Notes under the pieces: generated by a model
Told to the model about the DNA's origin: nothing
Databases searched by the model: none
What the model saw: the letters and a program-made list of their open reading frames with translations, nothing else
Made by a program: the position numbers and the translations under genes
In this document: positions 1 through 12,047 of the stretch, in pieces
Position numbering within the stretch: position 1 is the first letter of the stretch
Layout: every line of letters starts with the position of its first letter
Assembly: GCA_012931725.1 (NCBI GenBank)
Contig: CM022945.1
Span: 156,456,601-156,520,600 of the forward strand
Reading direction: 5' to 3'
Source: Litsea cubeba
Lineage: Eukaryota; Streptophyta; Magnoliopsida; Laurales; Lauraceae
DNA: 64,000 nt

Positions 1-124
1 GCTCCATTCCCGCCTGCAGCTCCTCCAGTTCCTTCTTCAGCTTGTCTCTCTCGGTCTCCAGCTGGGAGACCCTCTTCGCTTTCCTGTCGCTCCTTCCCAC
101 CACAGTTAGGAGCCTCTTCACGTT
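1..124 (-). CDS. Antisense gene of element A, exon 3 (coiled coil, runs off window)
   Basis: An AG acceptor at 126-125 follows a pyrimidine-rich stretch. The exon starts at 124 in phase 0, matching the phase-0 donor at 201, so the joined frame stays open to the window edge. The visible residues are strongly heptad-like and charged (for example VSQLETERDKLKKELEELQ), a coiled coil. The coiled-coil 3' exon of element B's antisense gene (52261-53195) is the direct counterpart. The 3' end of the gene lies left of the window. Confidence 0.6.
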
Positions 125-200
125 CTGCACATGGAAGGAGTGGGTCAGACTGGGGCAGTCAAGCTGGGTCACTTAAGAGAAAAACGCTGAAAACACTTAC

Positions 201-1229
201 CAGGAGGTTGGCCTGGATCGCCGAAACCATCAGGCTCTCATCGTCGAACCTCTCATGCGTCTCCATATCTCGCGGCAGAGCGCAGGCCTTGGCAAGAGCC
301 CCAATAACGTCGGCGTTCCCTAGCAGCCGATCCTCGACGTTCAGAGGCTTGCCGGGCTGCGTTTCCATCCTCGGCTTCCATGGCGGTGGGGCAGTTCGGG
401 GTCCGGACGACGACCCGGATCCCTGCCCCGCCGAGGTGCTGTGCTCGCGGGTCGTCCCGCCGGACGCCCTGCCTGCCGGCACGCTCTTCTCCGCTGGTGC
501 ACTCTTCTCAGCCGGTGCACTCTTGTCCGTTGGAGCCTTGGCTCCGGGGGCCCGCGCAGGGGTCTTACTCTTCGGAAGCTGTTCGGCCCCCAGGTCCTTC
601 TCACCCGCCTTGGACTTCTTCCTGGGCGGGGACCCCTCCCTCGGGCGCTCCGGCGAACGTCGCCGAACTCCCTCACTCGAAGCAGGAGCAGGAGCAGGAG
701 CGGAAGCAGGAGCAGGAGCGGGAGCAGGAGCGGAAGTGTCGCCAGCACCTCCCGAGCTCGAAGCTGTTCGGGTGCTGGCTGGAGATGGCGTCGCAGAGGA
801 AGAGGACCCCCGCCTGAACTTGGCCGCTAGGTCTTTGACGGCAGGCTCCCTCGACCTTCCCGCCATATCCTCTTCCTGATCAGAAGAATAAGCGTCCACT
901 ATCTGCCTCAGGTTCGACGGTTCCGAACTTGAAGTAGACGCCTCGGATCCAGATGCAGCTCGGCTAACGGCAGGATCGCTCAAGGGGATCCCGGAAGGCA
1001 CAGCAAGGGAGACGGTTGGACGATCAGGATGCGTTTCGTCCACCTCGGGTACCCCAGTCCTCTGGTAGGTATCTCGGCGTGTACCCGAGCAGCTTCCAGG
1101 CCGACCTAGTCTCGTGCCCCTTGTACCTCTCGACCTTGTTGATGTCGTCGGGGTTCCTCCTCCACCCTTCACTCGCAGCTCGGCGTCGTCTCGCACCTGC
1201 CTCTGCATAGCAAACAACAGAGGAGTCAG
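201..1229 (-). pseudogene. Antisense gene of element A, exon 2 (low-complexity, frameshifted)
   Basis: From the acceptor at 1231-1230 the spliced frame runs about 40 codons to a TAG near 1105. It must then shift by one base near 1050 to enter the long open frame that continues to 201. That frame holds an acidic, Ser-rich segment followed by Ala-Pro repeats, Lys/Arg-rich patches and several copies of a SAPAEK-like repeat: a disordered linker. It ends at a strong donor, CTG followed by GTAAGT (exon end 201). The early stop and frameshift make this copy likely non-functional. Plus-strand open frames over 208-879 are reverse-strand shadows of the same biased composition. Confidence 0.55.
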
Positions 1230-1283
1230 CTCGGCATCGTCAAAATCAAGCAAAGAAAATGAATGAAAAGGAGCGATGTTTAC

Positions 1284-1809
1284 TTGGGACTGTCCCAGGG
1301 CGGCGCGGGACCGCTAGCCTCCTACTTTCGCCAGCGCCGAACTCCCAGTCCCCCGAGACACAGAAGAAGGCTTCTTCGGCATTCTTACTTGAATCTTCCA
1401 AGGCCAGGACGAAGCCTCTTCGCTGCGGCTTCACCCGGAGATAATATTTCCCTTCCCTGGCCTTGCAGATGTCGTAGGTATCCTCGATATCATGGACACC
1501 CAGGTCGATCCCCAAAACCTCGTTCAGCTTCGCCATGCCCATGATGACCTTATAGCCATTGGGCATCAGCTGGCAAGGGGTGAGGGACCAGGTACTAAGG
1601 CAGGCTCTAAGTAGAGGGTGCAGGGGAAATCTGACCCCGCCCTCGATCACAGAGATCAAAGGGAACGGCATCCAGCCGCCGGACCAGCGCATCGTGGCAT
1701 AGTCAACGGAGTCTGCCGGCTTGAGCAGGACTCGCTCCGGAATATCGAAGGCAGCCCTAAATTTGGCTATGCCCTCTTCGGTATCTAAACTGGACCTAGG
1801 GGTGCCCAT
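1284..1809 (-). CDS. Antisense gene of element A, exon 1 (gypsy-type transposon domain)
   Basis: Starts at ATG 1809. I see no other ATG on the minus strand between it and a TATA-like ATAAATAG at 2050-2043. A GTAAGT at 1898-1893 could be the donor of a leader intron. The protein contains the segment GGWMPFPLISV..GGVRFPLHPLLR..L...PCQLMPNGYKVI, followed by a VHDIEDTYDI stretch. This is the pattern of the plant family called putative gypsy type transposon (Pfam PF04195, recognised by eye). No enzymatic function is known for that family. A likely donor (exon ends at 1284, then GTAAAC) leads in phase to an AG acceptor at 1231-1230. Reading past the donor gives about ten unrelated residues and a stop at 1246. 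Confidence 0.65.
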
Positions 1810-2042
1810 GTCCAGAAAGAAGAATACAGCAAAAGAAAAAAACCCTAAAGGCTGCTGAACCCTAGGAAAAAGCTACACAGAAGCGGGAAGCAACTTACAG
1901 AGACGAAAAGAGGCGACTCGAATACAGATCCAGACACGCCCTACGGTCGTCCTCGCTAGAAAGATCTTGAGCGGCAGAGCAGAGATCGGAGATGAAGGCA
2001 AAGGCGAAGAGAAATCAGAAACAAGAAGAGAAGAAGACGACC

Positions 2043-2050
2043 CTATTTAT
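2043..2050 (-). promoter_or_regulatory. TATA-like box for the antisense gene of element A
   Basis: Minus-strand ATAAATAG lies about 235 bases upstream of ATG 1809, with no earlier ATG seen in between. Assigned by analogy with the clearer TATA box of element B's antisense gene. Confidence 0.35.
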
Positions 2051-2304
2051 GGAGAAGAAACCCTCGGCGCGCGCTGCTTTCGAAATTCGAAAGGACGGAT
2101 TTTGCAATCCGCGCCCATTCCATCAATAAGACAGCGCGATCAGTGAAGAGCCGACACGTGTAACCGTCGATTCACTTCCCAGTACAGGCAAGACAGAGCA
2201 TTCATTACTTCAGGACAGTTGAAGCGACACCAGGCAATGACCGCCGCATCCCCAGGCGAGTCTTCTAGCTTTCAACCACTAAAGGCCAAGGCACTCAAGA
2301 GGTC

Positions 2305-2321
2305 AAAAGCTAGGGGGCAAT
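2305..2321 (+). other. Polypurine tract of element A
   Basis: AAAAGCTAGGGGGCAAT directly precedes the TGTGTGGGG start of the 3' LTR. This is the plus-strand primer position for reverse transcription. Confidence 0.75.
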
Positions 2322-3205
2322 TGTGTGGGGAGATTTCCAGAACCATAGGATTACGCTAATCACAGCCATCAGATGAGGCTAAGCACTCTCACGTGCCATC
2401 CGCGTGCCATCCACGTGGCACCAAGCTCACCTCGGCTACCAGGACAGGAGGTCCGGCCGAAGTCAGGCATCTCCAGGCCACTAGCGCCGAACTGAGCCAC
2501 CCCGGGTGCCATCTCGGCAGGGAGCTCCACCTCGGCTGAAGAAGCCGGGATGGGAGCCGAAGACAGAAAGAGTCTCCACTCACGCCCCTCATCCCCCACG
2601 TCACCAGGCACGTGGTGAGATAGGGGCACGAGCTAGTGGGACAGACGCGACATCCAGCCGCTCACAATCTTCGCCAGATCCTGACAAGGCAACATCCAGT
2701 GGCTGAGGCCACATCAGGGCAAGGCCCGAGGGCAGATCCCACGATCCCCTACCGCCAAAGGCGTCCAACACGATCTGGCCCAACAAGACGCGCATTAAAT
2801 GCGACGTGGGCTGATCCGACGCGCATTTAATGCAGAGTGGGCTGGATTGGACCGCATTAATTGCAACGTGGGCTGATCATGACTTGCCAGTGAATCATGA
2901 GACCCATGCCAAGATATCATCCTAGATATCTTCCAAATCGTCTATAAAAGGATTGCATTTCACATGCAAGGTACGCACAATACAACCCACAGAGCTGTTA
3001 CTCTGCCTCTCTTCTTCCTCTCCTTCCATTGTTCCAGTTCATTCACTGACTTTGGCATCGGAGAGCCTTGCGCCGCCCAGGCCAGGGTCCTCTGACCGTG
3101 TGTTCTTCCCTTTCAGGCTTTCGGACGGCACCCAGTCATCATCATCATCGGATAAGTCCTCTAAGGCTCCCCAGTTATTGTGGGTCATTATTTTCTGCAC
3201 CTACA
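2322..3205 (+). repeat. 3' LTR of element A
   Basis: Begins TGTGTGGGGAGATTTCC after the polypurine tract and ends ...CACCTACA (3205), obeying the TG...CA rule; about 884 bp. A TATAAAAG lies at 2943-2950, roughly 260 bp before the LTR end. The GC-rich, CACGTGG-containing first half differs from the LTRs of element B, so the two Tat elements are different families. The right boundary is the best TG...CA fit and cannot be confirmed without the partner LTR. Confidence 0.65.
2943..2950 (+). promoter_or_regulatory. TATA box in LTR of element A
   Basis: TATAAAAG in a GC-poor context after the GC-rich U3-like half of the LTR. Position and sequence fit an LTR promoter. Confidence 0.6.
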
Positions 3206-6200
3206 GGTACCTTTCCAATTAACTCTTAATCGGAATGGGTGTGCACTTACCAATGATAAATCCATTAATTGGCACAAGGGGATATTAGAGATAGATTCCA
3301 TCTTGACCATTGAATGTTCCCACAGCTCTACTACCATGTACCCAAATCACCGAGGTGTTGACCTACAGTTGGCCTCACTCATTGGTGACTCAAAGCAAAT
3401 GAATAGATAGAAACTTGAGTTCATTAATGTCTCATGATTGAGAGCCTATTGCTAGGGAATTATGAGAGCAGACCTTAAAATAAAGACAGTGTTTATAAGG
3501 TGCTTCTCATGGTCCTTCAATACATCCAATGTACCAGCACTATGATCCAGAATCTTACATTCTGATGATCGAGACAAATCACACTATCTCATAGTGATCA
3601 AAATGCTGCAACCTTGTCAGTATGAGATGTCCAGTCTCATCACTGGTTGTGAATATATTTTAAGTATAAGATTTGTCAAACATGTCTCCCGTATGTGGAT
3701 CTCATCCATACACATGTGTTACATCTAATATACTTGTGGACTCCGGTTCATCTCATGAACCATCATGTCATTCATATTGGTTATGTGCAAGTATATAATA
3801 AATCACCATTCATCTCATGAAAGGAAAGCATGAATATACTGATAAATAAAGAAATTAATCAATTTATTATATCATCTACTGGATTGAGTCCATAAAACTA
3901 ACAACTGTAACAGTGTTGAGCATCGGAAATGAAAAAATGCCTCTTTTCTCTTTGTGGATTTTTGTATTCTAACTTAAATTATTGGGGTTTACATTTCTTT
4001 TATTAGTCAAATCCAAAAGTGTCCGGATAACTTCTATCCATCAAATGAGCTCTATTAGCATTGCCCAACTTATTAAAGAAAATTGACTTTAGACCAACCA
4101 TTTTCACTCATCATCATGAAAGCTTTGTCCCAACTATGTTAAATACCTATATAAATTTTGTCTCTCCAATCAAATCTATCATGGGCCAAATCTTTAAATA
4201 TGTTGCACTTCTCCATATCTCTTCAAATTCCTTTTAGAGTTGTGAGAAAAGTTATACCCCGGCTATCAATCCTTAACACAACCCTCCTTTATCCAAGCTT
4301 GGGACAGATAATTACAACAATTGGGGAAGGCATCAACCATAATCACTGTAATTTCAAAATGTCAAATTAAAAACAGCTTCGAAGTATGGGTTTTTTTTTT
4401 TTTTGTATAAATCCAACTGTTGTACACTACTAGTCCGGTCACCATTTCATGATAAATTGTCTCAACAAATGTGCAATTTGCCGTACCCTAGTTATCTATC
4501 TCCAATCAAAATGGGCTCTACCCCTGAAATAATCTCTGCCAAAACTCAAGGGAATCTAATCAAATCCATGACCTTTCCATTACCTACTGTTTTCCACTCA
4601 TCATCCATGAAAGAAGATTATTAAAAGAGAAAAGCATATGTGAAGATATCAGGATTAGCCAAGGTGGAAAGCTAAAGATGAGGTTTGATTATGGTTTAAA
4701 CGATGTGAAAAAGTGTATGAATTGCACCAAACAAAGCAAAAGGTAAAGGTATTGATGTTGATGGAAGGCCAAGCAAGTAATGAGTTGGGGATTAGGACAT
4801 GGTTGAAGAAGATTGGCAGATGGTGACAGCATTTGCTTGTTTCTAACAACTAGTGGAGCCCTGCACGTGCCACCGAACACAGTTTTACAAATAAATTCTT
4901 AAAAAATTAAAGTTCTTAAACAATTCAGTAGAAGCTTCAATACATTTAAAAATCAAATCTCAACAGAAAATGAGTGATTGTAAATTGCAAGACCCCGTGC
5001 CATGTCCAAATACAGCTGACACTACTTTTTTTTATACATTTGAAAACAATAAAACAATGATATAGTGAGAAAAATGAGATCTTAAAAGACAATCGATATA
5101 GAATTTATATAACTTTTTGAGGATATAAATCACATATTTCTAGATATTTTATTATGAATGTGTACAAAGAAATTTAAAAACATGTCAGGTCGACTTATCA
5201 GTTTCCTGGTAGACTTGACCTGCTAAAGTTGGAGTTCACTCGAAAGCATAGTCAAATTGATAACCTGCAGTTTTATAGAAAATAAAAATAAAAACTAAGA
5301 ACCAGATGAGCTTACTGTTCTAACCAATTACCATGAACATTATATGTTCACTACAAAATCAGATTCTATTAAGGAAAAAAATTAATTATATCCTACCTAA
5401 GGACATCAGAATAATAAAAAATGGAGATGGTGGTTTTAGTCTTAACTTACAAAGAAGAATAACATCCCACACCGACCGTCAAGAATAATGAAGTAATCTG
5501 GCTTGTCCTCAACCGACAGGGATCAACAATGGTGGAACTATGATATGAACTCTGACGGGCAACATTAGCAGAGCACCCATTGATCAATATTAGTCTTTAA
5601 CATGTGCTTTGTTTTATTTTATAAGACCACTATCAGGTAAAAAGAGGCAATACCTCTTCAAGAGTCAGCATATTCTTTTGCTTGTTACAAAGTGCTATAT
5701 TTTATACCCTGTAAGAAAATGATAATACAAAATAATCATAGAAGATAAGTTAAATGGAAGCTCACAAATAGAGATATCCATAGGGAGAAAATACCAAAAA
5801 ACAAAAAACTACAAATATAAATATGCCAAAAGAATTGGACTTTCCTCTTAAGAAATACATAAGAATGTAAATTAGGTATTCTAGATCGACTCTTCTGCTC
5901 TGTTCTGTATAGAGGATGTGAGTGCTGATCAAAATAAGAAAAATTCGAAATGAACAAAGACAAACTGAATTTGTTGCAGCTCAGCATCAAATACTTATTT
6001 TAGTTGTTTACACTTAAAACGATCACTTCATTCAATGACTCTGAAGTTAGTAGTAACATTGACATAACAAGCAGTTTCTATGAGATTCTTGTTTTCCCTT
6101 TAAGGAAAGGCATGACGCTTCATTGAAATATATGAAGAGAAGGACAACAACAACAAGAAGAAGAAGCTTGCAATGATGAAATAAATAAATGTGTTAGAAA

Positions 6201-9149
6201 ATGATCAAAGTTTTTCAATTTAAACCTCATAAGTAAGAGCAATAATAAATAAAAATATTCATGCCCTTGCCCTTTTATAATAAAAAAATTCACAAAAGTT
6301 GTATATTAAGAAACTAAAAATTGTACAGAAAAATAATTTTACGATAGCAATCTATAAGACCTACCACTAAATTGCATTTATGGAATTATCTTTAGCAATC
6401 ACTAATATCAGAAGAGGACTAATATTTAGTAGTAGTTATCACATTATCCAACTTGTGATTATTCTTCCAACAAGGGTATAAATCAAGATCAATACAACTA
6501 TTACGTCAAATTGAAAATTCAATTATTCTAATTAAATAAAATACAAACACATTTTATGGTAACTTTCATTAAAAAAAGAAAAAAACAGGACGGACATAAA
6601 ATGAGTTTAAGTTTGTACATTTCACTTTCTTATTTATGATATTTTGTCAGTTGCTACTTTTTTCTAAAAAAGGAAAAGAAAAAAACTAAACATAAAGCAA
6701 TAATGCAAACGAAGTACTTGTATATGGGATGTGCTTATAAGTTTTGGAGGTTCATATACCTTTTTCAAAGGCTATAATAAATAATATACACCTAAAGGAA
6801 CATCAAATTACATATACTTAAGGTTAGTATACAAAAGATTAAAGGGTTAATATTTAAAAAATAATAATAAAGGGTTACATCTGTACAAAGAAAATAATCT
6901 CATATCTTCTGGAAATCTCTCGGAGCCCTCTGATGTTCTTAACTCTCAAATTTCAAATACAACTACCACTCAAGTATCTTTTAGTTCCACTAAAAAATAA
7001 AAATAAAAATAAAATTAAATAAATAAATAGAAACTATTTGCACAATTAGCATTGTTTCAGGTAAAAAAAAAAGAGAATGTTAATTCTCTCGTGTGTATTC
7101 AATTTGGTATTTGAATTATAACACAACCACCAATTGGCCACCAGCAATAATAGCAAAAATAGCAAGCCAGCTAATACCTTTTTTCGCGACTTTTAAACTG
7201 ATTTTTAAGCTGATGGCAAAGTATTTAAAGTGCCTACAAAATTGTAAGTATTGAACACCAAAAGGTAGAAAGTAAAATACACTTGATTCTTTTTATTTTG
7301 ATCCATTATAAAATACACTATTCATTTTCTTTTTTATTTTCATCCCCTCTTAGTTCAAGGTTTATTATTGAAAAAGCACATGGCATTTAAGTTTTTAGAG
7401 TTAAAAGGCAGTATGTACACCATGAACCACATAATGGAGTAAATAGTGCATAGTTAAAATCTTTTGTTTTTCCCACATTGGCTTAGTTTATTAACCGGGG
7501 TGGACAAAATAGTGCCAAGAAAGACTAAAAAAACTTTCTGAATGATAAAATCTGAAACACTTTTCCTTTGAAATGATTCTTTAATAACACCATATCTCAC
7601 AATTAATTTTACAAAAGATAAAAAAAAAACAACTGAATAAAAATTTGAAAATTAGTGAACAAAATGGTTCAATGAGAACCACGAATGAATGCTTATTGAT
7701 CTTATCCCACTCTTGAGGGGTTCATTTTGGTATAGTAGTGGGTAGTTAGCAATTTTCGAGAAAATTTAGGAGGCTTTTTCATAATTTTAGATTTTTTAGA
7801 TTATGGTACCGTTGGGTAGATATTTTTAATTCCTAAACTTTGGTCTTCTAGCTCATCTTGATCCGTATCCTCAAAACCCCTCTAAATCCAAGCCTGACCC
7901 AAAGTCTATTTTAGACAAAATGGGAAATTCTCATTATGTCCCCATCTTTATCCATCCTATTCACTCTTTCTTATCTCTATTCTTTCTCTTTCCTTTATCT
8001 CATTCTATTTCCTCCCTTATAACATCTTACTCTCTTTTTATTGGGCAGGTGTGTAGTGAAACCGTAATACATCTTACTCTTTTTTATAATAGGATATATA
8101 TAAATACAGATTACTCTCTCTTTATTGGGCAGATGTGTAGTGAAACCGTACTACATCTTACTCTCTTTTATAATAGGGCATAGAAATATAAGATAATATA
8201 TATAATAATAATACTAAGTGGGGCTCACATCTTGCATTTTATTGGGTAGGTGTGTAGTGAAAAAAGTACTACATCTTGCTCTTTTTTATTGGGCACTCCG
8301 ATTAACCCACCATAATGATCATGCTCATTAACACTAATGCATTTTTTTTAGATTCTTCAGCATTGCTTTTCTACTATTTATAGTTCTACTTAATGAAATC
8401 AATGACAAATATTAAATTTAATACCGCTTATCGAATGTATCTCTATCATACCCTAGAAAGTTCTCCACTATTTTATCCTCTTCCTGGACTCGTCCACAGC
8501 TCTTTATAGTAATCTATACATCTCTACCCAATTTCTAAATTTATCCAAAAAAATGCCCTACATATTCTACACTACCAGAGAGTTCTAGATCATTCTAGAC
8601 CCATTATCACATAGAAAGCTATACATTATTTATCCATACCAATGATTGCTAGATTGTAGTGTTTAACATTAGATTTTGATGTTAATAGCTCAATTTGGTC
8701 CATTTATTGTTGACATAAAAAAATCCCAAAATTCTATTGACCCTTTGTTGTAGGTCATGAATAGATGGGCCTAAACCTAATTATGCATTGTGCTCACTTA
8801 TGTATAGAAATGCCTAAATCCACTCAACAATGGACCCACTCTTAAATTTTTGTGGATGGGCATTGAAAAACCTTAAGTCATGTCTAATTTTGGTCCATAC
8901 AACTTGACCCTTTTAAAATCATGCTCTAACTCAAGACCCAAACCACCAATATATATGATCATAGTAGATAGATATAGATAGAAATAAATCTAAAGTAAGT
9001 GGGGCCCACATCTTGCATTTGATTGGGCAAGTGTATAATGAAAAAAAATAAAAGTAAAAAGTAAGTGGGGCCCACATCGTGCATTTAATTGGGCAAGTGT
9101 GTAGTGAAAAAAAAGTAAAAATCTCTACATCTTGCTCTCTTTTATAATA
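3206..9149. other. AT-rich intergenic DNA, no recognisable gene
   Basis: I see no coding region with recognisable domains on either strand. The part 3206-3910 is less AT-rich, with TCTCATGAACC/TCTCATGAAAGG phrases. It resembles a degraded non-coding repeat or LTR fragment, but I cannot assign it. The part 4840-5030 holds short GC-rich motifs such as GGAGCCCTGCACGTGCC, resembling worn Helitron ends. 5040-7700 is mostly homopolymer-rich AT DNA. Helitron-like repeats appear from about 8030 (separate entry). Confidence 0.5.
8030..9149 (-). repeat. Scattered array of Helitron-terminus-like repeats, left of MULE
   Basis: About five copies of a ~100-bp unit occur near 8040-8094, 8120-8176, 8216-8291, 8998-9055 and 9062-9149. 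The unit reads GTGGGGCCCACATCTTGCAT, then ATTGGGCAAGTGTGTAGTGA, an A-run, then ACATCTTGCTCTCTTTTATA. Read on the minus strand the end is CTATTATAAAAGAGAGCAAG, like the 5' termini of plant Helitrons. The MULE inserted inside one copy, and two more copies lie right of it (36865-37100). The Helitron assignment is an inference; no hairpin-CTRR 3' end was located. Confidence 0.5.
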
Positions 9150-9288
9150 GGGGATTTAACGCAAAAAACCCTCATAAACAGGGTATTATTGCAATTGGCC
9201 CCAGTAAAAAAGATCACACTGATTGGGCCCTAAATACACGTTTTTTTTTTTTTTTTTGTCTTTTAGCGCAATAGTCGATATCGACTAT
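9150..9288 (+). repeat. MULE left terminal inverted repeat
   Basis: Starts GGGGATTTAACGCAAAAAAC and matches the reverse complement of 36536-36672 with few mismatches and a poly-T length difference. Its inner end carries ATAGTCGATATCGACTAT, a perfect 18-bp palindrome also found in the internal array. Confidence 0.85.
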
Positions 9289-9555
9289 CCATAGTAAATA
9301 TACTTAATACTAAGAATTGCACGCACCTTCTTTCCCCCTTTACATCTTCGTTTCGTCTGGTCCCTGCATCACTATTTGGCGACGAAAATCCACTGTAGCT
9401 CTTTATTTGCTCCATTAATGGTGGTGGTTACACTCCTTTAAGAGGTAGGTACATACATGAATCTTTATTATTAGTTTCCCAAAGCTTGGCTTGTTGATTC
9501 GTATTTTGCCTTTTATATTTTACCAGCCCTAGACAACTAATCAACGACCTTGATC

Positions 9556-9815
9556 TGTCCCAGAAGATGCGATCCAAGTGCTTGAAGAGTTGCGAACAGT
9601 GGATATCTGCCCCTAAAAAACCACTACTTGTATTTTAATTTTATTTTCATTTACGTTTCTGGGTTTAGGGTTTTTAAATGTGCATTTTTTTACTGTCCCA
9701 GAAAATGGCACCTAAGTGCATCCAGAGTTATGAACGGTGGATTTCTTCTCCTAAAAAGGAAATACCATCTTTAATTTTCGCTTACATTTTTTGGGTTTAG
9801 GGTTTTAAATGTGCT
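9556..9815 (+). repeat. Diverged tandem duplication in the transposase leader
   Basis: Two ~135-bp units begin CTGTCCCAGAAGATGCGATC and CTGTCCCAGAAAATGGCACC. Each carries a short open stretch of similar coding sense (MRSKCLKSCEQWIS.PKK and MAPKCIQSYERWIS.PKK) followed by an AT-rich part with GGGTTTAGGG. Whether they are ancient exons or non-coding leader is unclear. Confidence 0.55.
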
Positions 9816-10247
9816 TGCATTTGACAATACAAACACCACTTCTATTCTTAACTGTATTTTTAGCCTAAACTAAAACACAACATTCATGCCCCATTTTAAT
9901 TCTGTTTCCACTATTTCATTTTACAAGATCTATAAATTTTAACGGCACATGGACCTTGTCCCATGAAATTGTTATAAAAGATGGATATGCTCCTACAGTT
10001 ACATTATCTCATTTGTTTTGCATTCTCATTGGTTTTGCATATTCCTTTTTTTTGGTGTAGGGTTTAAAATGTACATAGAATCTGTTTGGCATTGTTTAAC
10101 ATGTATAATAAATATTTTCCGTGGAATATCACAATGGATTTACTTTAAACAAATACTTGCCCTTTCACCATGGGCATTGTTTATGCATACATATTTACCT
10201 TTTGTTTCTATCACTATTATCTACTAATTTTTTATTTTTTAAACAGC

Positions 10248-12047
10248 ATGTCTGACTGCGACATCCTAATCATATTACACTACGATGGAAACTTTGAATT
10301 TGATATGATGTGTCCCGTCTATAATGGAGGAAAGCAGAAGATGAGGTATTTATCAACCAACATGACATATGGGTCATTGGTTGCTGAGGCAATTAAAGCA
10401 TCTAATTGGGACTTATCGACTGAAAGTTTAAGCATACAATACCTTCATCACAATGGACGTGCATTTTCACTGGCTAGCATTGAAGATGATAATGATGTAA
10501 ATAGAATGATGAAAGCATCGGGTCGAGATACAAATGGGATATACTTATATGTTTCTAAAAGTTCAAATAGTGGACAGTGTAGAGGAGAACAATCTAGGTA
10601 TGTTAACATGTTGTATTCTAAATTAAACACTTATCAAGTATTAATCTCAATCCCTAACTTGTATTTTGTTATATTGTTGATGCTATGTAGGTTTCAGAGG
10701 AATGACAAGCATTGATCTTTTCATGGAAAATCGAGGAACAGGGTCATGTCAAATTGCAAGGGAAAAGAAGTGATGAATGATATGACAGCCGTTCCAGAGC
10801 TTCCTACAGTCGATCTCGAAGAAGATAATGACATGCATTTTTCATCTATCCGAAACATTACAAGTCCACTGCATGATTTTGGTCAAGAGATTGATGTTGA
10901 TAATATAGAGGATGGGGCAGACTATGGCAATGAGAATCATTCTGACGAGAATAATTTCACCGGACAAATACCAGGGGTTGTGATGGGTGCGGACATAGGG
11001 AATGTTGCCAGGGATAATCCATATAACAATGCATATTTTGATAATATAGAAGATGGGGCAGAGTATGGTGATGAGAATCAGTTTGATGAAAATAATTTAG
11101 GAGGACAAGTCCCAGTGATTGTGATGGGCTCTAACATAGGAGGAGTTGCCAAGACTAACCCAGTCAACAATGCATGTGTTGATAATACAAAGGATGGGGC
11201 TGAGTATGGTGATGATAATGATTTTGGTGAGAATAATTTCACATGCCAAATTCCAGTGATTGTGGTGGGCTCGGACAGAAGTAACGTCGCCGGGCCTAAT
11301 CCAAACAAAACTACATGTCCTTCAAGTGAACATTCAGGTGTTAATTTCGTCGACAACATGGTACCTGAACAATTGAATACAGATGTTGGAAACAACTCAG
11401 CACGGGAAATGTGGATTGGCCGTGAATTCCCAGATCGTGACACATTCTGAAAGACTCTGGCTAAGTTTGCAATTTATGGAAACTTTACTCTAAAGCACTT
11501 GAGGACCAACAATTACAAAGTGACAGCATGCTGTAAAGATCAAAGTTGCCCATGGCGCATTCATGCCTCTATCGTGGAATCAGGACCATAATTCAAAGTA
11601 CATACGTATAATCCAGTCCATAGATGCTCGAAGCCAATGATGGGGACGTCACACAAACAAGCGTCAGCATTGCTAATTGTGGAGTTCATCATGGACAGAG
11701 TCAGACAAAATGCCAATCTGAAACCAAAAGAGATCATGAAAGACTACCAAATGGAATTTGGGACAACTATTACCTATAGGAAAGCACATGTATCAAAGGA
11801 TATTGCCCTGCATGTAGTGCTAGGATCTTACTAGGAGTCCTTTCAAATGCTGCCTAGTTACTGTATTGAATTGCAGAGGACCAACCCAGGGACAGTAACA
11901 AATATAGATACCACGTCCGATGACCATTTTAGAAGATTTTTTTGGGCATTCGGAGTTTGTCTAAGGTCTTTCATTAATGCTTGCAGACTAATGATTGCGA
12001 TAGATGTGACACATCTCCGAGGGAAGTATCCCGATGTTTTGCTCTCC
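10248..12047 (+). pseudogene. MuDR-type transposase, 5' half (PB1-like and DNA-binding domains)
   Basis: ATG 10248 follows a CAG acceptor-like site, so the leader may be spliced. Exon 10248-10597 encodes a PB1-like N-terminus. A 93-nt intron (donor GTATGT at 10598, acceptor TAG at 10690) keeps the frame. The next exon has an acidic linker with three 47-residue repeats, then the MuDR DNA-binding region (WIGREFPDR...TLAKFAIYGNF...C...CPWRIHAS...HRC). Then comes the start of the DDE domain, where AIDVTHLRGKY carries the first catalytic Asp. In-frame stops lie at about 10713, 11448, 11589 and 11832. The frame is cut at 12047 by the LTR and resumes at 26964. Role when intact: transposition in the nucleus by binding the TIRs. 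This copy cannot make the full protein. Confidence 0.85.
10899..11321 (+). repeat. Three in-frame 141-bp tandem repeats in the transposase linker
   Basis: Units start at 10899, 11040 and 11181, each with GATAATA(T/C)A(G/A)AG(A/G)ATGGGGC. Each encodes about 47 acidic residues (DNIEDGAEYGDEN...NNF..Q.PVIVMG). The 141-bp period keeps the reading frame. Confidence 0.85.

Larger units (their letters stand above)
1..3205 (+). mobile_element. Tat-type Ty3-gypsy retrotransposon, 3' end only (element A)
   Basis: Only the 3' part is inside the window: an antisense gene on the minus strand, a polypurine tract (2305-2321) and a 3' LTR (2322-3205). An antisense gene between pol and the 3' LTR is a known trait of Tat-lineage elements, and element B in this window has the same layout. 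Gag and pol would lie left of position 1. The target duplication cannot be tested; the five bases after the LTR are GGTAC. Lineage is inferred from layout, because no reverse transcriptase is visible here. Confidence 0.75.

Noticed and set aside
208..879. Long plus-strand open frames with Ala/Gly-rich protein
   Set aside because: Reverse shadow of the GC-rich antisense exon of element A; no domain and no splice or promoter context.
3206..3910. Possible copia LTR or leader
   Set aside because: TGTTAGTTTTATGGACTC on the minus strand looks LTR-like, but no partner LTR, primer site or coding sequence was found.
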